6,756 bases of DNA from Deltaproteobacteria bacterium (GTDB lineage: Bacteria; Desulfobacterota; Anaeroferrophillalia; Anaeroferrophillales; Tharpellaceae): contig DAOWIX010000117.1 in NCBI GenBank assembly GCA_030640695.1, positions 1 through 6,756 of the forward strand. The letters run 5' to 3'. Made by a program: the position numbers and the translations under genes. The notes beneath the pieces were generated by a model that saw nothing but the letters and a program-made list of their open reading frames with translations, was not told the origin of the DNA and made no database searches. Positions 6,359-6,756 of the stretch are shown piece by piece. Every line of letters begins with the position of its first letter. The stretch's first letter is position 1.

Positions 6359-6397
6359 AAAAAGAGCATCTACCCTCAACAGGTTGATGCTCTTTTT
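6359..6397. terminator. Bidirectional intrinsic terminator between tyrS and rpsT
   Basis: A strong hairpin: AAAAAGAGCATC (6359-6370) pairs perfectly with GATGCTCTTTTT (6386-6397). After a T-T mismatch, ACC (6372-6374) can also pair with GGT (6382-6384), closing a short CTCAACA loop. The plus strand ends in five T (6393-6397). Seven A at 6357-6363 supply a T-run for transcripts coming from the rpsT side. It lies 45 bases after the tyrS stop and can serve both convergent genes. Confidence 0.9.
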
Positions 6398-6422
6398 ATT
6401 GTGATTACTGCAGAAAAACCAT

Positions 6423-6445
6423 GAATGATTATAAAATAATCATTC
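6423..6445 (-). terminator. Perfect 10-bp inverted repeat after rpsT, possible first terminator
   Basis: GAATGATTAT (6423-6432) and ATAATCATTC (6436-6445) are exact complements around an AAA loop. On the minus strand the hairpin begins 19 bases after the rpsT stop codon, and a run of five T (complement of 6415-6419) follows its end after CATGG. The stem is weak in GC and the T-run is displaced, so it may be only a 3'-end stability structure, with the stronger hairpin at 6359-6397 doing the termination. Confidence 0.45.
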
Positions 6446-6464
6446 AAATAGATGACTTTTCGAG

Positions 6465-6755
6465 CTAGCCAGCCACAGTTGCAACTGGAGCCTGAGCTTT
6501 CTGCATAAAGGCGGTAATCCGAGAAATCTTACGGGATGCGGTTCTCTTATGGAGAACCCCTTTAGTTGCGGCCTGACCTATCTGAGAAACTGTTTTCCGA
6601 TGTATTTCGACCATATCAGGGCCTTCGGTTTTCTCTTCAACCGCACTATAAAATGACTTCAGTACCGTTTTTAATTGTGAATTAACTTGACGGTTACGTA
6701 AGCGGCGTTTTTCACTCTGTTTGATTCTCTTAAGGGCTGATTTATGATTAGCCAA
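6465..6755 (-). CDS. rpsT: 30S ribosomal protein S20
   Basis: Primary 16S-rRNA-binding protein of the small subunit, 96 residues (E. coli S20 has 87). The sequence is typical: MANHKSALKRIKQSEKRRLRN (1-21) matches the family start MANxKSAxKRxxQSEKxR, and AATKGVLHKRTASRKISRI (62-80) matches the C-terminal ATKGxxHKNxAARxxSRL block. The whole protein is very basic and helical. The extra residues are mainly a short Ala/Val tail (about 86-96). The start codon is TTG (complement of 6753-6755), fixed by the conserved ANHKSA that follows; only one further base is visible, so the ribosome-binding site and promoter are off the edge. E. coli rpsT also starts with UUG, which is tied to its translational autoregulation. 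The gene converges on tyrS, with terminators between. Confidence 0.96.
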   Translation of the reverse strand: MANHKSALKRIKQSEKRRLRNRQVNSQLKTVLKSFYSAVEEKTEGPDMVEIHRKTVSQIGQAATKGVLHKRTASRKISRITAFMQKAQAPVATVAG

Positions 6756-6756
6756 A

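Noticed and set aside
1..6756. CRISPR array, tRNA, rRNA, mobile element or phage genes
   Set aside because: I saw no regularly spaced repeats, no cloverleaf-like segment with a T-loop consensus, and no transposase, integrase or phage-like proteins.

Overview
The window looks like chromosomal DNA of an anaerobic or facultative Gram-negative bacterium. The best guess is a member of the former Deltaproteobacteria (Desulfobacterota/Desulfuromonadota). This is an inference from gene content: a dCache (DctB-type) sensor, a MobB/MobA pair, a proteobacterial RhlB-type helicase, a DUF1820 protein and a TyrRS resembling the E. coli enzyme. No rRNA or other decisive marker is present. Base composition looks moderate (near 50% GC by eye) and fairly even, with AT-rich intergenic stretches.

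Layout. (1) Positions 1-932, minus strand: the N-terminal 310 codons of a membrane sensor protein with a periplasmic double-Cache domain. The gene runs off the left edge, so its output domain is unseen. (2) Positions 933-1115: a divergent intergenic region. (3) Positions 1116-2275, plus strand: mobB and mobA, 2 bp apart, for the guanine-dinucleotide form of the molybdenum cofactor. (4) Positions 2276-2640: 365 bp without a convincing gene, holding a degenerate heptamer repeat, small inverted repeats and two candidate promoters for the next gene. (5) Positions 2641-6314, plus strand: four closely spaced genes, namely an RhlB-like DEAD-box RNA helicase with a long basic disordered tail, a DUF1820 protein, a small His/Cys-rich protein, and tyrS. 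(6) Positions 6315-6464: convergent intergenic region with a strong hairpin that can terminate both strands and a second perfect AT-rich inverted repeat. (7) Positions 6465-6755, minus strand: rpsT (ribosomal protein S20), complete, with a TTG start codon one base from the right edge.

How the genes fit together. The rhlB-tyrS cluster and the facing rpsT make this a translation and RNA-metabolism neighbourhood. The mobBA pair serves molybdoenzymes encoded elsewhere, and the sensor gene is an unrelated signalling gene. I see no mobile element, CRISPR array, tRNA or rRNA. Most of the window is ordinary housekeeping DNA. The points most worth a second look are the C-terminal tail and terminal amphipathic segment of the helicase, the His/Cys-rich protein apparently coupled to tyrS, and the heptamer repeat upstream of the helicase. 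No new multi-gene system is evident.
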